DNA of 64,000 nucleotides from Pseudomonas sp. NC02 (GCF_002874965.1 NZ_CP025624.1:5332001-5396000); one strand, 5' to 3'; counted from the stretch's first letter, positions 52,688 to 62,073 are shown. Notes: generated by a model not told the origin, from the sequence alone. Numbers and translations: made by a program.

Positions 52688-53548
52688 TCAGACGGTGGCA
52701 ATAATGGGGTCATGTTTGAAGCGACACCAAAGGGGCGGCAAATCTTCCGGAACGGCGCGGTACTCGCCAATCTCGGACCAGCCGCCGGGGCCATGAAAAT
52801 CACTGCCGGCGCTGACCAGCAGACCAAATTCGCGGGCAAGAATCGCCAGGCTGCCTACCTGCTCGGCGGGTTGATGCCCGTTGACCACTTCGATTGCGTG
52901 GCCGCCCGCTCCAATATAGTCGCCAATCAGCTTGCGACGCTTGCTGCGGGTGAAATCGTAATGCCACGGATGCGCCAGGCTGACCCAGGCACCTGCTGCC
53001 CGCAGTGTGCCAACGGTGTCTTCCAGGGTTGGCCAGTGTTGCTTGACGTCCCCCAGCTTGCCGGCACCCAGCCATTTGCGGAACGCTTCGGCGCGATCCT
53101 TTACAAAACCTTCACGCACCATCCAGTCGGCAAAGTGCGGGCGGGCCGGGGCGTTGCCGCTGTCACCCAGTTCCTGCTGGATGGCGCGGGCGCCTTCCAG
53201 GCCGTTGGGCATGCCCTTGAGGGCCAGCTTGCGGCTTATTTCTTCGGACCGCAGCCAGCGGCCATCGTGCAATTTGGCGATGGCCTCCACCAGCGGCGGC
53301 GCGTTGACGTCGAAACCGTAGCCCAATACGTGGATGGTTGCGCCGCCCCAGGTGCAGGACAATTCAACCCCGTTGACCAGTTGCATGCCCAACGCATGCG
53401 CCGCCTCGCGGGCCTCTGCCAGGCCTTCGAGGGTGTCGTGGTCGGTCAACGACAGGACTCGCACGCCTTTTTCAAACGCACGCGCAACCAGGACCGCGGG
53501 CGCCAGGGCGCCGTCGGAGGCTGTGCTATGGCAGTGCAAATCAACATT
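52688..53548 (-). CDS. PHP-domain 5'-3' exoribonuclease-like protein (RNase AM/YciV)
   Basis: About 286 residues from a GTG at 53548 (VNVDLHCHSTASDG). Metal-binding motifs DLHCHSTASDG, LSLTDHDT, SLAHPWHY and SDFHGPGGW are the complete PHP set. Characterised YciV degrades 5'-phosphorylated short oligonucleotides and trims rRNA 5' ends. The start is uncertain: TTG at 53569 or 53593 would add residues. It is 13 bp upstream of the YciO-like gene. Confidence 0.88.
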   Translation of the reverse strand, partial: NVDLHCHSTASDGALAPAVLVARAFEKGVRVLSLTDHDTLEGLAEAREAAHALGMQLVNGVELSCTWGGATIHVLGYGFDVNAPPLVEAIAKLHDGRWLRSEEISRKLALKGMPNGLEGARAIQQELGDSGNAPARPHFADWMVREGFVKDRAEAFRKWLGAGKLGDVKQHWPTLEDTVGTLRAAGAWVSLAHPWHYDFTRSKRRKLIGDYIGAGGHAIEVVNGHQPAEQVGSLAILAREFGLLVSAGSDFHGPGGWSEIGEYRAVPEDLPPLWCRFKHDPIIATV

Positions 53549-53638
53549 CACGGGAGTGTGTAACCTCAAGTCAGCTGGCGCTTTCGCTACCAAGGATGTT
53601 TGTTATTATGCCGCCACATCCAGCTTCTGGCTCTTACT

Positions 53639-54235
53639 GTGAAACAATTCATCGACTTCATCCCGCTGTTGCTGTTTTTCATCGTTTACAAAACCGACCC
53701 TCGCGTTATCGATCTTGCCGGCCACGAGCTGACCGTCGGCGGCATCTACAGCGCCACGGCGGTGCTGATCATCAGCTCCGTGGTGGTCTACGGCGCGCTC
53801 TTCATCTCCCAGCGCAAGCTGGAAAAAAGCCAGTGGCTGACCCTGGTCGCCTGCCTTGTGTTCGGCAGCCTGACCCTGGCCTTCCACAGCGAAACCTTCC
53901 TTAAATGGAAAGCCCCGGTGGTCAACTGGCTGTTCGCCCTGGCCTTTATCGGCAGCCACTTCATCGGTGATCGCCTGCTGATCAAGCGGATCATGGGCCA
54001 CGCGCTGACCTTGCCAGACCCGGTATGGACCCGCCTGAACATCGCCTGGATCGTGTTTTTCCTGTTCTGCGGCGCCGCCAACCTGTTCGTCGCCTTTACC
54101 TTCCAGAGCTACTGGGTGGACTTCAAGGTGTTCGGCAGCCTGGGCATGACCGTGCTGTTCCTGGTCGGCCAGGGTATCTACCTGTCGCGCCACCTGCATG
54201 ACACCGACCCTACCACGCCGAAAACCGAGGACTGA
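53639..54235 (+). CDS. yciB: Septation protein A (YciB)
   Basis: A 198-residue inner-membrane protein with five predicted helices, starting with GTG ([18 protein letters not shown]). [21 protein letters not shown] is a conserved block. It is linked to cell division and envelope integrity. Divergent from the PHP gene and just before a YciI gene. Confidence 0.93.
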   Translation: MKQFIDFIPLLLFFIVYKTDPRVIDLAGHELTVGGIYSATAVLIISSVVVYGALFISQRKLEKSQWLTLVACLVFGSLTLAFHSETFLKWKAPVVNWLFALAFIGSHFIGDRLLIKRIMGHALTLPDPVWTRLNIAWIVFFLFCGAANLFVAFTFQSYWVDFKVFGSLGMTVLFLVGQGIYLSRHLHDTDPTTPKTED

Positions 54236-54236
54236 C

Positions 54237-54536
54237 ATGCTCTACGCCATCATTTCCACCGACGTCGCCAACTCCCTGGAAAAACGCCTGTCCGTACGCC
54301 CGGCCCACGTCGAGCGCCTGAAACAGCTGCAAGCCGAAGGCCGCCTGGTACTGGCCGGCCCACATCCTGCGGTAGACAGCAACGACCCGGGAGACGCCGG
54401 TTTCATCGGTAGCCTGATCGTCGCCGAGTTCGCCTCCCTGGCGGCGGCACAAGCCTGGGCCGATGCTGATCCGTATGTAGCGGCCGGCGTGTACGCCCAG
54501 GTGCTGGTCAAACCGTTCAAGCAAGTCCTGCCTTGA
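54237..54536 (+). CDS. YciI-like protein
   Basis: A 99-residue ferredoxin-fold protein, [20 protein letters not shown].... Conserved [22 protein letters not shown] and [17 protein letters not shown] match the YciI family, with the invariant His and Asp. It starts 1 bp after the yciB stop. Function uncertain. Confidence 0.9.
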   Translation: MLYAIISTDVANSLEKRLSVRPAHVERLKQLQAEGRLVLAGPHPAVDSNDPGDAGFIGSLIVAEFASLAAAQAWADADPYVAAGVYAQVLVKPFKQVLP

Positions 54537-54642
54537 TTCGTTGCGCGCTGAACCAAATGGCTTCAGCGCACTCCTAAACGCTCATTATTCCCGGTAACCT
54601 GCCGACAACGTTCTGAATATTCGTGTGGAATCAGGAGTTCCG

Positions 54643-55050
54643 ATGCGCTTACGTCAGTTGTGTCTGTTGGCAGTGTTAATGATCGGGGCTACGGCCCACG
54701 CTGAAGAAACCTCGAACACCGGCAGTTCCACGCCCCTGTCCTTGAGTGCCGGCAGCCAGATCACCGATTTGCAGCAACGTTTGAAAGAGAGCGAACGCCA
54801 GCGCGATGAGCTGAGCAAGCAATTGCAAAGTGCTGACGCCACGCGGGAAAGTACCCAACTGAGTAAACTGCGCCAGGAGAACCAACGCCTGGTCCAGCAA
54901 CTCAAAGAAGCACAGGGCAGTGCCTTGCCACGCTGGCTTACCGAGCAACAACAATGGTTCGTGACCGGCGGGGCAGTCGCGCTGATCGCCCTGTTATGCG
55001 GGATCTTCGCCAGTGGCGGGCACCGGCGCCGTCGACAATGGCTAAATTGA
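54643..55050 (+). CDS. Periplasmic coiled-coil protein with C-terminal membrane anchor
   Basis: A 135-residue protein. A signal peptide runs through MRLRQLCLLAVLMIGATAHA, then a Gln/Glu-rich coiled coil at about 42-95 (ITDLQQRLKESERQRDELSK), then one membrane helix at 107-126 and a basic end (GGHRRRRQWLN). It is sometimes annotated as a translation initiation factor 2-like protein, which the sequence does not support. CAGGAG precedes the ATG. It precedes the response regulator by 7 bp, suggesting a shared transcript. Confidence 0.8.
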   Translation: MRLRQLCLLAVLMIGATAHAEETSNTGSSTPLSLSAGSQITDLQQRLKESERQRDELSKQLQSADATRESTQLSKLRQENQRLVQQLKEAQGSALPRWLTEQQQWFVTGGAVALIALLCGIFASGGHRRRRQWLN

Positions 55051-55057
55051 GTGAGTC

Positions 55058-55735
55058 ATGAGCGAGCTGTTACTGATAGATGATGACCAGGAGCTCTGTG
55101 AGCTGCTGACCAGTTGGTTGAGCCAGGAAGGTTTCCAGGTGCGCGCCTGCCATGACGGCTTGAGCGCCCGCAAGGCATTGGCCGAAGCCGCCCCGGCGGC
55201 CGTGGTGCTCGACGTGATGCTGCCCGACGGCAGCGGCCTGGAGCTGCTCAAGCAATTGCGCAGCGACCACCCGGAACTGCCGGTGCTGATGCTCTCGGCC
55301 AGGGGCGAACCCCTGGACCGGATCCTCGGCCTGGAACTGGGCGCCGACGACTACCTGGCCAAACCCTGCGATCCTCGTGAACTGACCGCGCGCCTGCGCG
55401 CCGTGCTGCGCCGCAGCCACCCGGCCGCCGTGTCCACTCAGCTGGAGCTGGGCGACCTGTGCTTCAGCCCGGTGCGTGGCGTGGTCACTATCGATGAACA
55501 GGAATTTGCCCTGACCGTGTCCGAAAGCCGCCTGCTGGAAGCCTTGCTGCGTCAGCCCGGCGAGCCGCTGGACAAGCAGGAACTGGCGCAAATCGCCCTG
55601 GGCCGCAAGCTGACCCTGTATGACCGCAGCCTGGACATGCACGTCAGCAACCTGCGCAAGAAGATCGGCCCGCACCCGGATGGCCGGCCACGGATCGTGG
55701 CGCTGCGTAGCCGCGGCTATTACTACAGCCTCTAG
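55058..55735 (+). CDS. OmpR-family response regulator, CpxR-like
   Basis: A 225-residue regulator. The receiver domain (1-120) has the acid pocket LLLIDDD, phosphoacceptor Asp52 in VLDVMLPDGSG, and KPCDPRELTARL. The winged-helix DNA-binding domain occupies about 130-222. It pairs with the histidine kinase at 56510. The order regulator, Spy-like protein, kinase corresponds to the P. aeruginosa CpxR locus (from memory). Confidence 0.9.
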   Translation: MSELLLIDDDQELCELLTSWLSQEGFQVRACHDGLSARKALAEAAPAAVVLDVMLPDGSGLELLKQLRSDHPELPVLMLSARGEPLDRILGLELGADDYLAKPCDPRELTARLRAVLRRSHPAAVSTQLELGDLCFSPVRGVVTIDEQEFALTVSESRLLEALLRQPGEPLDKQELAQIALGRKLTLYDRSLDMHVSNLRKKIGPHPDGRPRIVALRSRGYYYSL

Positions 55736-55740
55736 CCCGC

Positions 55741-55845
55741 GTAGCAGCTGTCGAGCCTCGGCGAGGCTGCGACAGCATCGCCTCGGTACAGGTGTCAGAC
55801 CGCAGCGCCTGCCTCGCAGCCTCGCCAAGGCTCGACAGCTGCTAC
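55741..55845. repeat. Long-armed palindromic repeat between regulator and spy-like gene
   Basis: GTAGCAGCTGTCGAGCCTCG and its inverse GCTCGACAGCTGCTAC form arms of about 31 bp with one mismatch. An inner CGAGGCTGCGA / TCGCAGCCTCG pairing and a ~40-bp centre follow. It is yet another repeat family in this window. Confidence 0.8.
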
Positions 55846-55979
55846 GGTCGCCAATAGTTTTGTCAGCCCCGCCCAAAATCCTCTTTACCCAAGCTTTACC
55901 GTACCCTGACTGCCGCTGACCTTGATCTCCGTAATCTACTCACATCCGGACTCACCGGAATAGAGACAGGAGAATCACC

Positions 55980-56444
55980 ATGCGCAAGACCCTTATCGCT
56001 TTGATGTTCGCTGCTGCCCTGCCAACCGTTGCCATGGCCGCTGCGCCAGAAGGCCCAGGCCCGATGGGCGGTCCTGAAGGCCACATGATGGGTGGCCCAG
56101 GTCACGGCGGTGAACACGGCATGCGGGGCAAAGGTGGCCCTTTCAGCCAGCTGGACCTGAGCCCTGAACAGCGCCAGCAGATCGGCAAGTTGATGGGCCA
56201 GCAATGGCACGCTCGCAAAGAGTTGGTGCGCAAGTACCTGGACAAACTGCCAGCCGCAGATCAGAAAGCCATGAAAGACGAAATGGCGGCCGCCAAGCAG
56301 AAAACCCAGACCGACATCCGTGCCGTGCTGAAACCCGATCAACAGAAGAAATTCGACGAGATCGTGAAGAAACAAGCCGAGCGCCGCGCCGAGTGGAAGG
56401 AATTCCAGGCCTGGAAAGCCCAGCAGCCGCAAAAAGCGCAATAA
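55980..56444 (+). CDS. Spy/CpxP-like periplasmic protein (LTXXQ motif)
   Basis: A 154-residue protein. The signal peptide ends near residue 20 (MRKTLIALMFAAALPTVAMA). A Gly/His/Met-rich stretch follows (PMGGPEGHMMGGPGHGGEHG), then the helical LTXXQ-like repeats LDLSPEQRQQIGK and LKPDQQKKFDEI. In other bacteria such proteins act as periplasmic chaperones or metal-binding modulators of the Cpx system. It sits between the regulator and kinase genes. Confidence 0.88.
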   Translation: MRKTLIALMFAAALPTVAMAAAPEGPGPMGGPEGHMMGGPGHGGEHGMRGKGGPFSQLDLSPEQRQQIGKLMGQQWHARKELVRKYLDKLPAADQKAMKDEMAAAKQKTQTDIRAVLKPDQQKKFDEIVKKQAERRAEWKEFQAWKAQQPQKAQ

Positions 56445-56461
56445 TGATCTAGCTTCACTCC

Positions 56462-56495
56462 CAGCCCAGTGGCCACCGCCGCTGGGCTTTTCCTG
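56462..56495 (+). terminator. Terminator after spy-like gene
   Basis: AGCCCAG and CTGGGCT arms with a 12-base loop and TTTT lie about 20 bp after the stop and before the kinase GTG. Read-through to the kinase is possible. Confidence 0.6.
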
Positions 56496-56509
56496 TTTGA
56501 GGATTTCTT

Positions 56510-57853
56510 GTGCGTTCATTGTTCTGGCGCGTCCTTGCCAGCTTCTGGCTGGCCATCGCCCTGGTTGCCGGGTTGTCGATCCTGCTTGGGCATATGCTCA
56601 ACCAGGACGCCTGGATTCTCAGCCGCCACCCTGGGCTCAATAACCTCGCGCAGGAATGGACGCAGCTTTACGAGGCCCAGGGCGAGGACGCCGCCCAGGA
56701 GCTGCTGCAGCAGCGCAAGCGTCAGTACCACATTGACGTGCAAGTGCTTAACGAAAGCGGCGAGCCTGTGGTGCGCGGCACCTTCCCGCGCCGCGCCGCC
56801 GCCCTCGAAGCCCGGCAAAACGACAGCCAGGACCGCCACCTGCCCTGGCGCCGGCTGACCGCCGAGTACACCAGCGAAAAAACCGGCGACACCTACCTGC
56901 TGATCTACCGCATTCCCCACCCGGAACTGGACGCCTGGCACCGCAGCAGCCTACTCTGGCCGTTAAGTGCCCTGGCGATTGCGCTGGTGGTGCTGACCCT
57001 GTTCAGCCTGTTGGTGACGTTGTCCATCACCCGCCCCCTCAGCCGCCTGCGCGGCGCAGTGCACGACCTGGGCCAGACCACCTATCAGCAGAACAGCCTG
57101 GCGCGGCTGGCCAACCGTCGCGACGAATTCGGCGTACTGGCCACCGACTTCAACCGCATGGGCGCCCGCCTGCAAAGCCTGATCGGCAGCCAGCGCCAGT
57201 TGCTGCGGGATGTGTCCCACGAACTGCGCTCGCCCCTGGCCCGCCTGCGGATCGCCCTGGCCCTGGCAGAACGGGCCACGCCCGAAGCGCGGGAAAAACT
57301 CTGGCCGCGCCTGACCCGCGAATGCGACCGCCTGGAAGCGCTGATCAGCGAAATCCTGGTACTCGCCCGGGTGGACGCTGATAACGCCAGTGCCGAAGAC
57401 ATCGACCTCAACCCGTTGCTCCGGACCCTGCAAAAAGACGCCTTGCTCGGCGCGCCGGACCAACCCGTGCAGCTGGATGCCGAGGCCGGGCTGCACCTCA
57501 AGGGCTGGCCGACCATGATCGAACGCGCGGTGGATAACCTGCTGCGCAACGCCCAACGCTTCAACCCGCCCGGGCAACCGATTGAAATGGAAGCCAGACG
57601 CCAGGGCGAACGCATTGTGATCAGTGTGCGCGACCACGGCCCCGGCGTGGATGCCGAACACCTGAGCCAACTCGGCGAGCCGTTTTACCGCGCCCCGGGG
57701 CAAACCGCCCAGGGCCATGGCCTGGGCCTGGCCATTGCGCGGCGCGCCGCAGAGCGCCATGGCGGCAGCCTGATCCTGGCCAATCATCAAGGCGGCGGCT
57801 TTATCGCCAGCGTGGATCTGCCACTGGAGCCGGGGGTTGTCATTCAACCCTGA
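56510..57853 (+). CDS. Sensor histidine kinase, CpxA-like
   Basis: A 447-residue inner-membrane kinase starting with GTG (VRSLFWRVLASFWLAIALVA). TM1 is at about 8-28, the periplasmic sensor runs to about 145, TM2 is at about 146-170, HAMP follows (ITRPLSRLRGAVHDLG), then the HisKA box with His237 in RDVSHELRSPLARLR. The ATPase part has NLLRNAQRF and GHGLGLAIARRAAERHGG. It should phosphorylate the CpxR-like regulator. Confidence 0.93.
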   Translation: MRSLFWRVLASFWLAIALVAGLSILLGHMLNQDAWILSRHPGLNNLAQEWTQLYEAQGEDAAQELLQQRKRQYHIDVQVLNESGEPVVRGTFPRRAAALEARQNDSQDRHLPWRRLTAEYTSEKTGDTYLLIYRIPHPELDAWHRSSLLWPLSALAIALVVLTLFSLLVTLSITRPLSRLRGAVHDLGQTTYQQNSLARLANRRDEFGVLATDFNRMGARLQSLIGSQRQLLRDVSHELRSPLARLRIALALAERATPEAREKLWPRLTRECDRLEALISEILVLARVDADNASAEDIDLNPLLRTLQKDALLGAPDQPVQLDAEAGLHLKGWPTMIERAVDNLLRNAQRFNPPGQPIEMEARRQGERIVISVRDHGPGVDAEHLSQLGEPFYRAPGQTAQGHGLGLAIARRAAERHGGSLILANHQGGGFIASVDLPLEPGVVIQP

Positions 57854-57893
57854 TGATCTTCTATGATGGTCCTTCTCATTAGGAGGGCCTTTG

Positions 57894-59243
57894 ATGACTG
57901 ATCTGCTCACCCCCATCCAGGAAGCACTCGATTTACCCGTCACCCCACTGGCCGTAACCGAAGTCGGCGCCCTGCCCTCGACCTTTGCCGTCACCGAACT
58001 GGCCAGCGCCAGCATCGGTGCCGCGGGCCAGGCGGTCGCCCAGTTGCTGTTGCAGCAAACCGGGCGCCTGCCCTCGGTGACCGTGGACCGGCGCCTCGCC
58101 TCGTTCTGGTTCTCCTCCTCGCTGCGCCCCGACGGCTGGACCACACCGCCGCTGTGGGACCCGATAGCCGGCGACTACGCCTGCACCGATGGCTGGATTC
58201 GCCTGCACACCAATGCACCGCATCACCGTGCCGCCGCCGAGCGCGTACTCGGGCAGGTCGCTGACCGTGAAGCAATGGCCGCGAAGGTTGCGCCATGGAC
58301 CGCTGCCGAGCTGGAACAGGCGATCGTCGAAGCCAACGGCTGTGCGGCGCAGATGCGCTCATGGCAAGACTGGCAGGTGCATCCACAAGGCTTGGCGGTC
58401 AATCAGGAACCGCTGGTCCATCGCCAGACCTTTGCAGCCCTCAGCGACAAACCCTGGTTGGGCTCGGTGGCAAGGCCGCTGGCGGGCATCAAGGTGCTGG
58501 ACCTGACGCGCGTATTGGCCGGCCCCACCGCCAGCCGTTTTCTGGCTGGCCTCGGCGCCGATGTACTGCGCATCGATTCCCCTGACTGGAACGAACCCGG
58601 CGTGGTGCCGGAAATGACCCTGGGCAAACGTTGCGCCCGCCTGGACCTGAAAAACCCCGACGACCGCCTGATCTTCGAAAACCTGCTCAAGGACACCGAC
58701 ATTCTGCTGCACGGCTATCGCGCCGATGCACTGGAACAGTTGGGCTACGGTGAGGCTGCGCTGCAAGCCCTCGCGCCTGGCCTGATCGACGCCAGCCTCA
58801 ACGCTTACGGCTGGAGCGGCCCGTGGCGCAATCGCCGGGGGTTCGACAGCCTGGTGCAGATGAGCACCGGGATTGCCGAGGCTGGCAGGCAGTGGAAAAA
58901 CTCGGACAAACCGGTGCCGCTGCCGTTGCAGGCGCTGGACCACGCCACCGGGTATTTGATGGCGGCCAGTGCGATTCAGGCGTTGAGTGAACGATTGAAA
59001 TCCGGCCGCGGCGGTTCGGCACTGTTGTCCCTCGCGCGCACGGCAAAGCTGTTGGTGGACGCAGGACAAGTCCCTGAACAACTACCGCTGCGGGCCGAAG
59101 AACCGGGTGATCAAGGCTTGGTGGTGGAGCAAACCGCCTGGGGCCCGGCCCACCGCTTGCTGCCCCCGGTGACCATCAGCGGGACACCGTTGCAGTGGGA
59201 CTTGCCCGCCGGGGAATTGGGCTCACACCGCCCTCAGTGGTGA
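57894..59243 (+). CDS. Class III CoA-transferase with rearranged domains
   Basis: A 449-residue CaiB/BaiF-type enzyme. The usual N-terminus of the family (PLAGIKVLDLTRVLAGPTAS, then GADVLRID) appears only at residue 195. Residues 1-190 look like the small C-terminal domain of this family (DYACTDGWIRLHTN). The likely catalytic Asp349 is in ALDHATGYLMAASA. The order thus looks permuted compared with formyl-CoA transferase. AGGAGGGCC precedes the ATG. Substrate unknown. Confidence 0.8.
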   Translation: MTDLLTPIQEALDLPVTPLAVTEVGALPSTFAVTELASASIGAAGQAVAQLLLQQTGRLPSVTVDRRLASFWFSSSLRPDGWTTPPLWDPIAGDYACTDGWIRLHTNAPHHRAAAERVLGQVADREAMAAKVAPWTAAELEQAIVEANGCAAQMRSWQDWQVHPQGLAVNQEPLVHRQTFAALSDKPWLGSVARPLAGIKVLDLTRVLAGPTASRFLAGLGADVLRIDSPDWNEPGVVPEMTLGKRCARLDLKNPDDRLIFENLLKDTDILLHGYRADALEQLGYGEAALQALAPGLIDASLNAYGWSGPWRNRRGFDSLVQMSTGIAEAGRQWKNSDKPVPLPLQALDHATGYLMAASAIQALSERLKSGRGGSALLSLARTAKLLVDAGQVPEQLPLRAEEPGDQGLVVEQTAWGPAHRLLPPVTISGTPLQWDLPAGELGSHRPQW

Positions 59244-59253
59244 CCGAAGATCC

Positions 59254-59356
59254 TGTGGCGAGGGAGCTTGCTTCCGCTGGACTGCGCAGCAGGCCCCAGC
59301 TTTTGGGTCAATGGGGCCGCTTCGCGCCCCAGCGGGAGCAAGCTCCCTCGCCACAG
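59254..59356. repeat. REP variant (TGTGGCGAGGGAGCTTGCTT arms)
   Basis: Arms TGTGGCGAGGGAGCTTGC and GCAAGCTCCCTCGCCACA with an inner GGCCCCAGC/ GGGGCCGC-type pairing. It lies between the convergent CoA-transferase and alkA genes. Confidence 0.85.
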
Positions 59357-59366
59357 GTACGCAGAA

Positions 59367-60230
59367 TCAATCCGCGCGGCTCAGTGATGTCCACAAATGC
59401 TGCGCCGCATAGGCTCTAAGCGGTCGCCAGGCCTCAGCCCGCGCCAGCAACTGGCGCGGGCTCACCGGCCCGCCTTCCAGCGCCACCAGCGCATTGATCA
59501 AACCGATATCCCCCGAGGCAAACGCATCCTGCTCGCGCATCTGGCGCATGGCGATGTACTGCGCCGTCCAGTCACCAATCCCGGGTAATGCGACCAACCG
59601 CGCCACGCCTTCCTTCAGGTTCGCCTTCGCCTGGAAAATCTGCGGGTCATCCAGCAACGCCTGGGCCACGCCCGACAAGGTACGCCCGCGACTTTTCGGC
59701 ATGCCGAGGGTTGCCAAATCTGCGGCTGCCAGCACCTCGGCCGAAGGAAACACATGGGTCACACCGGCATGGGGCGTCACCAGCGGCGTGCCGTACTGCG
59801 CCACCAGCTTGCCCGCCAGCTTGATCGCCGCCACCACGGTAATCTGCTGGCCCAACACCGCGCGGATCGCCAACTCCAGCCCATCCCAGGTTCCCGGCAC
59901 CCGCAAGCCAGGACGCGCCGCCACCAAGCTCGCCATCAAGGGATCATTCGCCAATTGCCGGTTGATCCGCTTCGGGTCAGCCGACAGGTCAAACATGTCC
60001 CGTAACCGCCGCTCAATTTCCGGCAACGCTGCCGGGTCGGGGAAGTCCACCGTTACCTCAAGCCAATCACCGGCCCCGGGCGACACACTGAGCCAACCCT
60101 GCTGACCGTCGACACTGATACTGCGCGAGTAAACGCCTGCGTCCACCGTCTCCATCCCGCTGATCGCCCGCGCCGACAAAAAGCCCAACATCGCCGCCCA
60201 GTCATACGGCGCCTGATACGCCAGCTGCAT
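59367..60230 (-). CDS. alkA: DNA-3-methyladenine glycosylase II (AlkA)
   Basis: A 287-residue base-excision enzyme. An N-terminal AlkA_N domain (MQLAYQAPYDWAAMLGFLSA) is followed by the HhH-GPD domain: helix-hairpin-helix LVALPGIGDWTAQYIAMR and catalytic Asp in FASGDIGL near residue 235. No C-terminal Fe-S cluster. The start at 60230 is 2 bp after the arcD-like stop, so it is probably cotranscribed with that transporter. No Ada gene is visible. Confidence 0.92.
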   Translation of the reverse strand: MQLAYQAPYDWAAMLGFLSARAISGMETVDAGVYSRSISVDGQQGWLSVSPGAGDWLEVTVDFPDPAALPEIERRLRDMFDLSADPKRINRQLANDPLMASLVAARPGLRVPGTWDGLELAIRAVLGQQITVVAAIKLAGKLVAQYGTPLVTPHAGVTHVFPSAEVLAAADLATLGMPKSRGRTLSGVAQALLDDPQIFQAKANLKEGVARLVALPGIGDWTAQYIAMRQMREQDAFASGDIGLINALVALEGGPVSPRQLLARAEAWRPLRAYAAQHLWTSLSRAD

Positions 60231-60232
60231 TC

Positions 60233-61660
60233 TCACAACGACAATACCCCGCTGTACAACCCATACGCCGCCAGGCTCGCCCCGGCGATCACGCAGGCGA
60301 AAATGCCTTTTTCCAGATGGGTAAACAAGGGCTGGCCCTGCTCGCGCTTGGCCAGGGCAAACAGGATCACCCCCGGTGCATACAGCAGCGCCGACAGCAG
60401 CAAGTACTTCAGGCCACCGGCGTAGAGCAGCCACACCGCATAGGCCAGGGCGATCAGGCTCACCAGCAGGTCCTTGGTGCGTTCGCCATGGGCGCCTTCG
60501 TAGGTTTCACCGCGGCCGCTCAACAGCACCGCATACGCCGCCGACCACAGATAGGGCACCAGGATCATCGACGACGCCAGGTAGATCAGGGTGGTGTAGG
60601 TGCTTTCCGAAAACAGCGTGATCACCAGGAACAGCTGGATCATTACATTGGTCAGCCACAACGCATTGACCGGCACCTGATTGACGTTTTCCTTTTTCAG
60701 GAACGCCGGCATGGTCTTGTCATGGGCGGTGGCATAGAGGATTTCGGCGCAGAGCAAGGCCCACGACAGCAGCGCGCCCAACAGCGAAACCGCCAGGCCG
60801 ATGCTGATCAACAGCGCGCCCCACGGGCCGACGATATGTTCCAGCACCCCGGCCAGGGACGGGTTTTGCAGGTTGGCCAGTTCCGGCTGGCTCATGATCC
60901 CGAGCGACAGCAGGTTGACCAATACCAGCAGCGCCAACACCCCCAGGAAACCGATGACCGTGGCCCGGCCCACGTCCGAGCGTTTCTCGGCCCGCGCCGA
61001 GTAGACACTGGCGCCCTCGATGCCGATAAACACAAACACCGTGACCAGCATCATGTTGCGCACCTGATCCACCACGCCGCCGAAATTCGGATTACTCAGG
61101 CCCCAGATATCCCGGGTAAAGATATCGCCCTTGAATGCCACGGCGGCGATCACGATAAACATCACCAGCGGTACGATCTTGGCCACGGTGGTGATCTGGT
61201 TGATGAACGCCGCCTCCTTGATCCCGCGCATCACCAGGAAATGCACCGCCCACAACAACACCGATGCGCAGCCAATCGCCACCGGGGTATTGCCCTGGCC
61301 GAACACCGGAAAAAAGTAGCCGAGGGTACTGAATAGCAACACGAAGTAACCGACGTTGCCCATCCAGGCACTGATCCAGTAGCCCCAGGCCGACGAGAAA
61401 CCCATGTAGTCGCCGAACCCGGCCTTGGCGTACGCGTATACGCCGGAATCCAGTTCCGGCTTGCGGTTGGCCAGGGTCTGGAACACAAAGGCCAGGGTCA
61501 GCATGCCCACGGCGGTAATGCCCCAGCCAATCAACACCGCGCCTACCTCGGCCCGCGCCGCCATGTTCTGCGGCAACGAGAAAATCCCGCCGCCGATCAT
61601 CGAGCCCACCACCAGGGCGATCAAGGCATTGAGGCGCAGCTTTTCCGAGGATTGGGACAT
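60233..61660 (-). CDS. Arginine/ornithine antiporter-like APC transporter (paralogue of ArcD)
   Basis: A 475-residue, 12-13-helix carrier, MSQSSEKLRLNALIALVVGS, with the GGGIFSLPQNMAARA signature of ArcD-type basic amino-acid antiporters. It is highly similar over its whole length to the ArcD at 62074 but is transcribed away from the arc operon. CAGGAGTGTTC precedes the ATG. It may exchange arginine and ornithine or a related pair. alkA follows directly. Confidence 0.9.
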   Translation of the reverse strand: MSQSSEKLRLNALIALVVGSMIGGGIFSLPQNMAARAEVGAVLIGWGITAVGMLTLAFVFQTLANRKPELDSGVYAYAKAGFGDYMGFSSAWGYWISAWMGNVGYFVLLFSTLGYFFPVFGQGNTPVAIGCASVLLWAVHFLVMRGIKEAAFINQITTVAKIVPLVMFIVIAAVAFKGDIFTRDIWGLSNPNFGGVVDQVRNMMLVTVFVFIGIEGASVYSARAEKRSDVGRATVIGFLGVLALLVLVNLLSLGIMSQPELANLQNPSLAGVLEHIVGPWGALLISIGLAVSLLGALLSWALLCAEILYATAHDKTMPAFLKKENVNQVPVNALWLTNVMIQLFLVITLFSESTYTTLIYLASSMILVPYLWSAAYAVLLSGRGETYEGAHGERTKDLLVSLIALAYAVWLLYAGGLKYLLLSALLYAPGVILFALAKREQGQPLFTHLEKGIFACVIAGASLAAYGLYSGVLSL

Positions 61661-62073
61661 GAACACTCCTGAACAAAACAACCATTGAGCCAACAACTGT
61701 GCACTCAACTAATTTATTAAGCCGGCGCAGCGTTTATTAGATATAGCCAATAAAGGCGCCTGCTTCATAACTTAAAGGCATGACAATAAAGAGCGTTAAG
61801 GCAAATTTATAATTTAAATAACGCTGCGCTGTAAAAGTTTGCATATCTGCAAATACGGGCTAGCTTCAAAGGTCCACGCTAATGAGAAAACCTGTTGTTT
61901 GAAACGCAGAACCGCTCTACGACGAGCCTCTGCGAGGCACTTGAGCGCCCGTACCTTTCATCATAAGTCATTAATTCACAATGGAATGTGCCAATGAAGT
62001 GATCTGAGTCAGCTGTTTGATTAGCGCACGGATTTATTCTGTGGTCTCTCTTCTCCTGCATTGGAGTCATGCG
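61661..62073. other. 413-bp divergent region between arcD paralogues
   Basis: AT-rich region holding promoters for both carriers. AGCGTTA and TAACGCT arms (61793-61799 and about 61818-61824) are inverted about 20 bp apart. A half-site TTGAT lies near 62018, but no complete ANR/FNR box (TTGATN4ATCAA) was found. No small gene seen. Confidence 0.45.

Noticed and set aside
62018..62031. ANR box upstream of arcD
   Set aside because: Only the first half TTGAT is present; the second half does not fit ATCAA.
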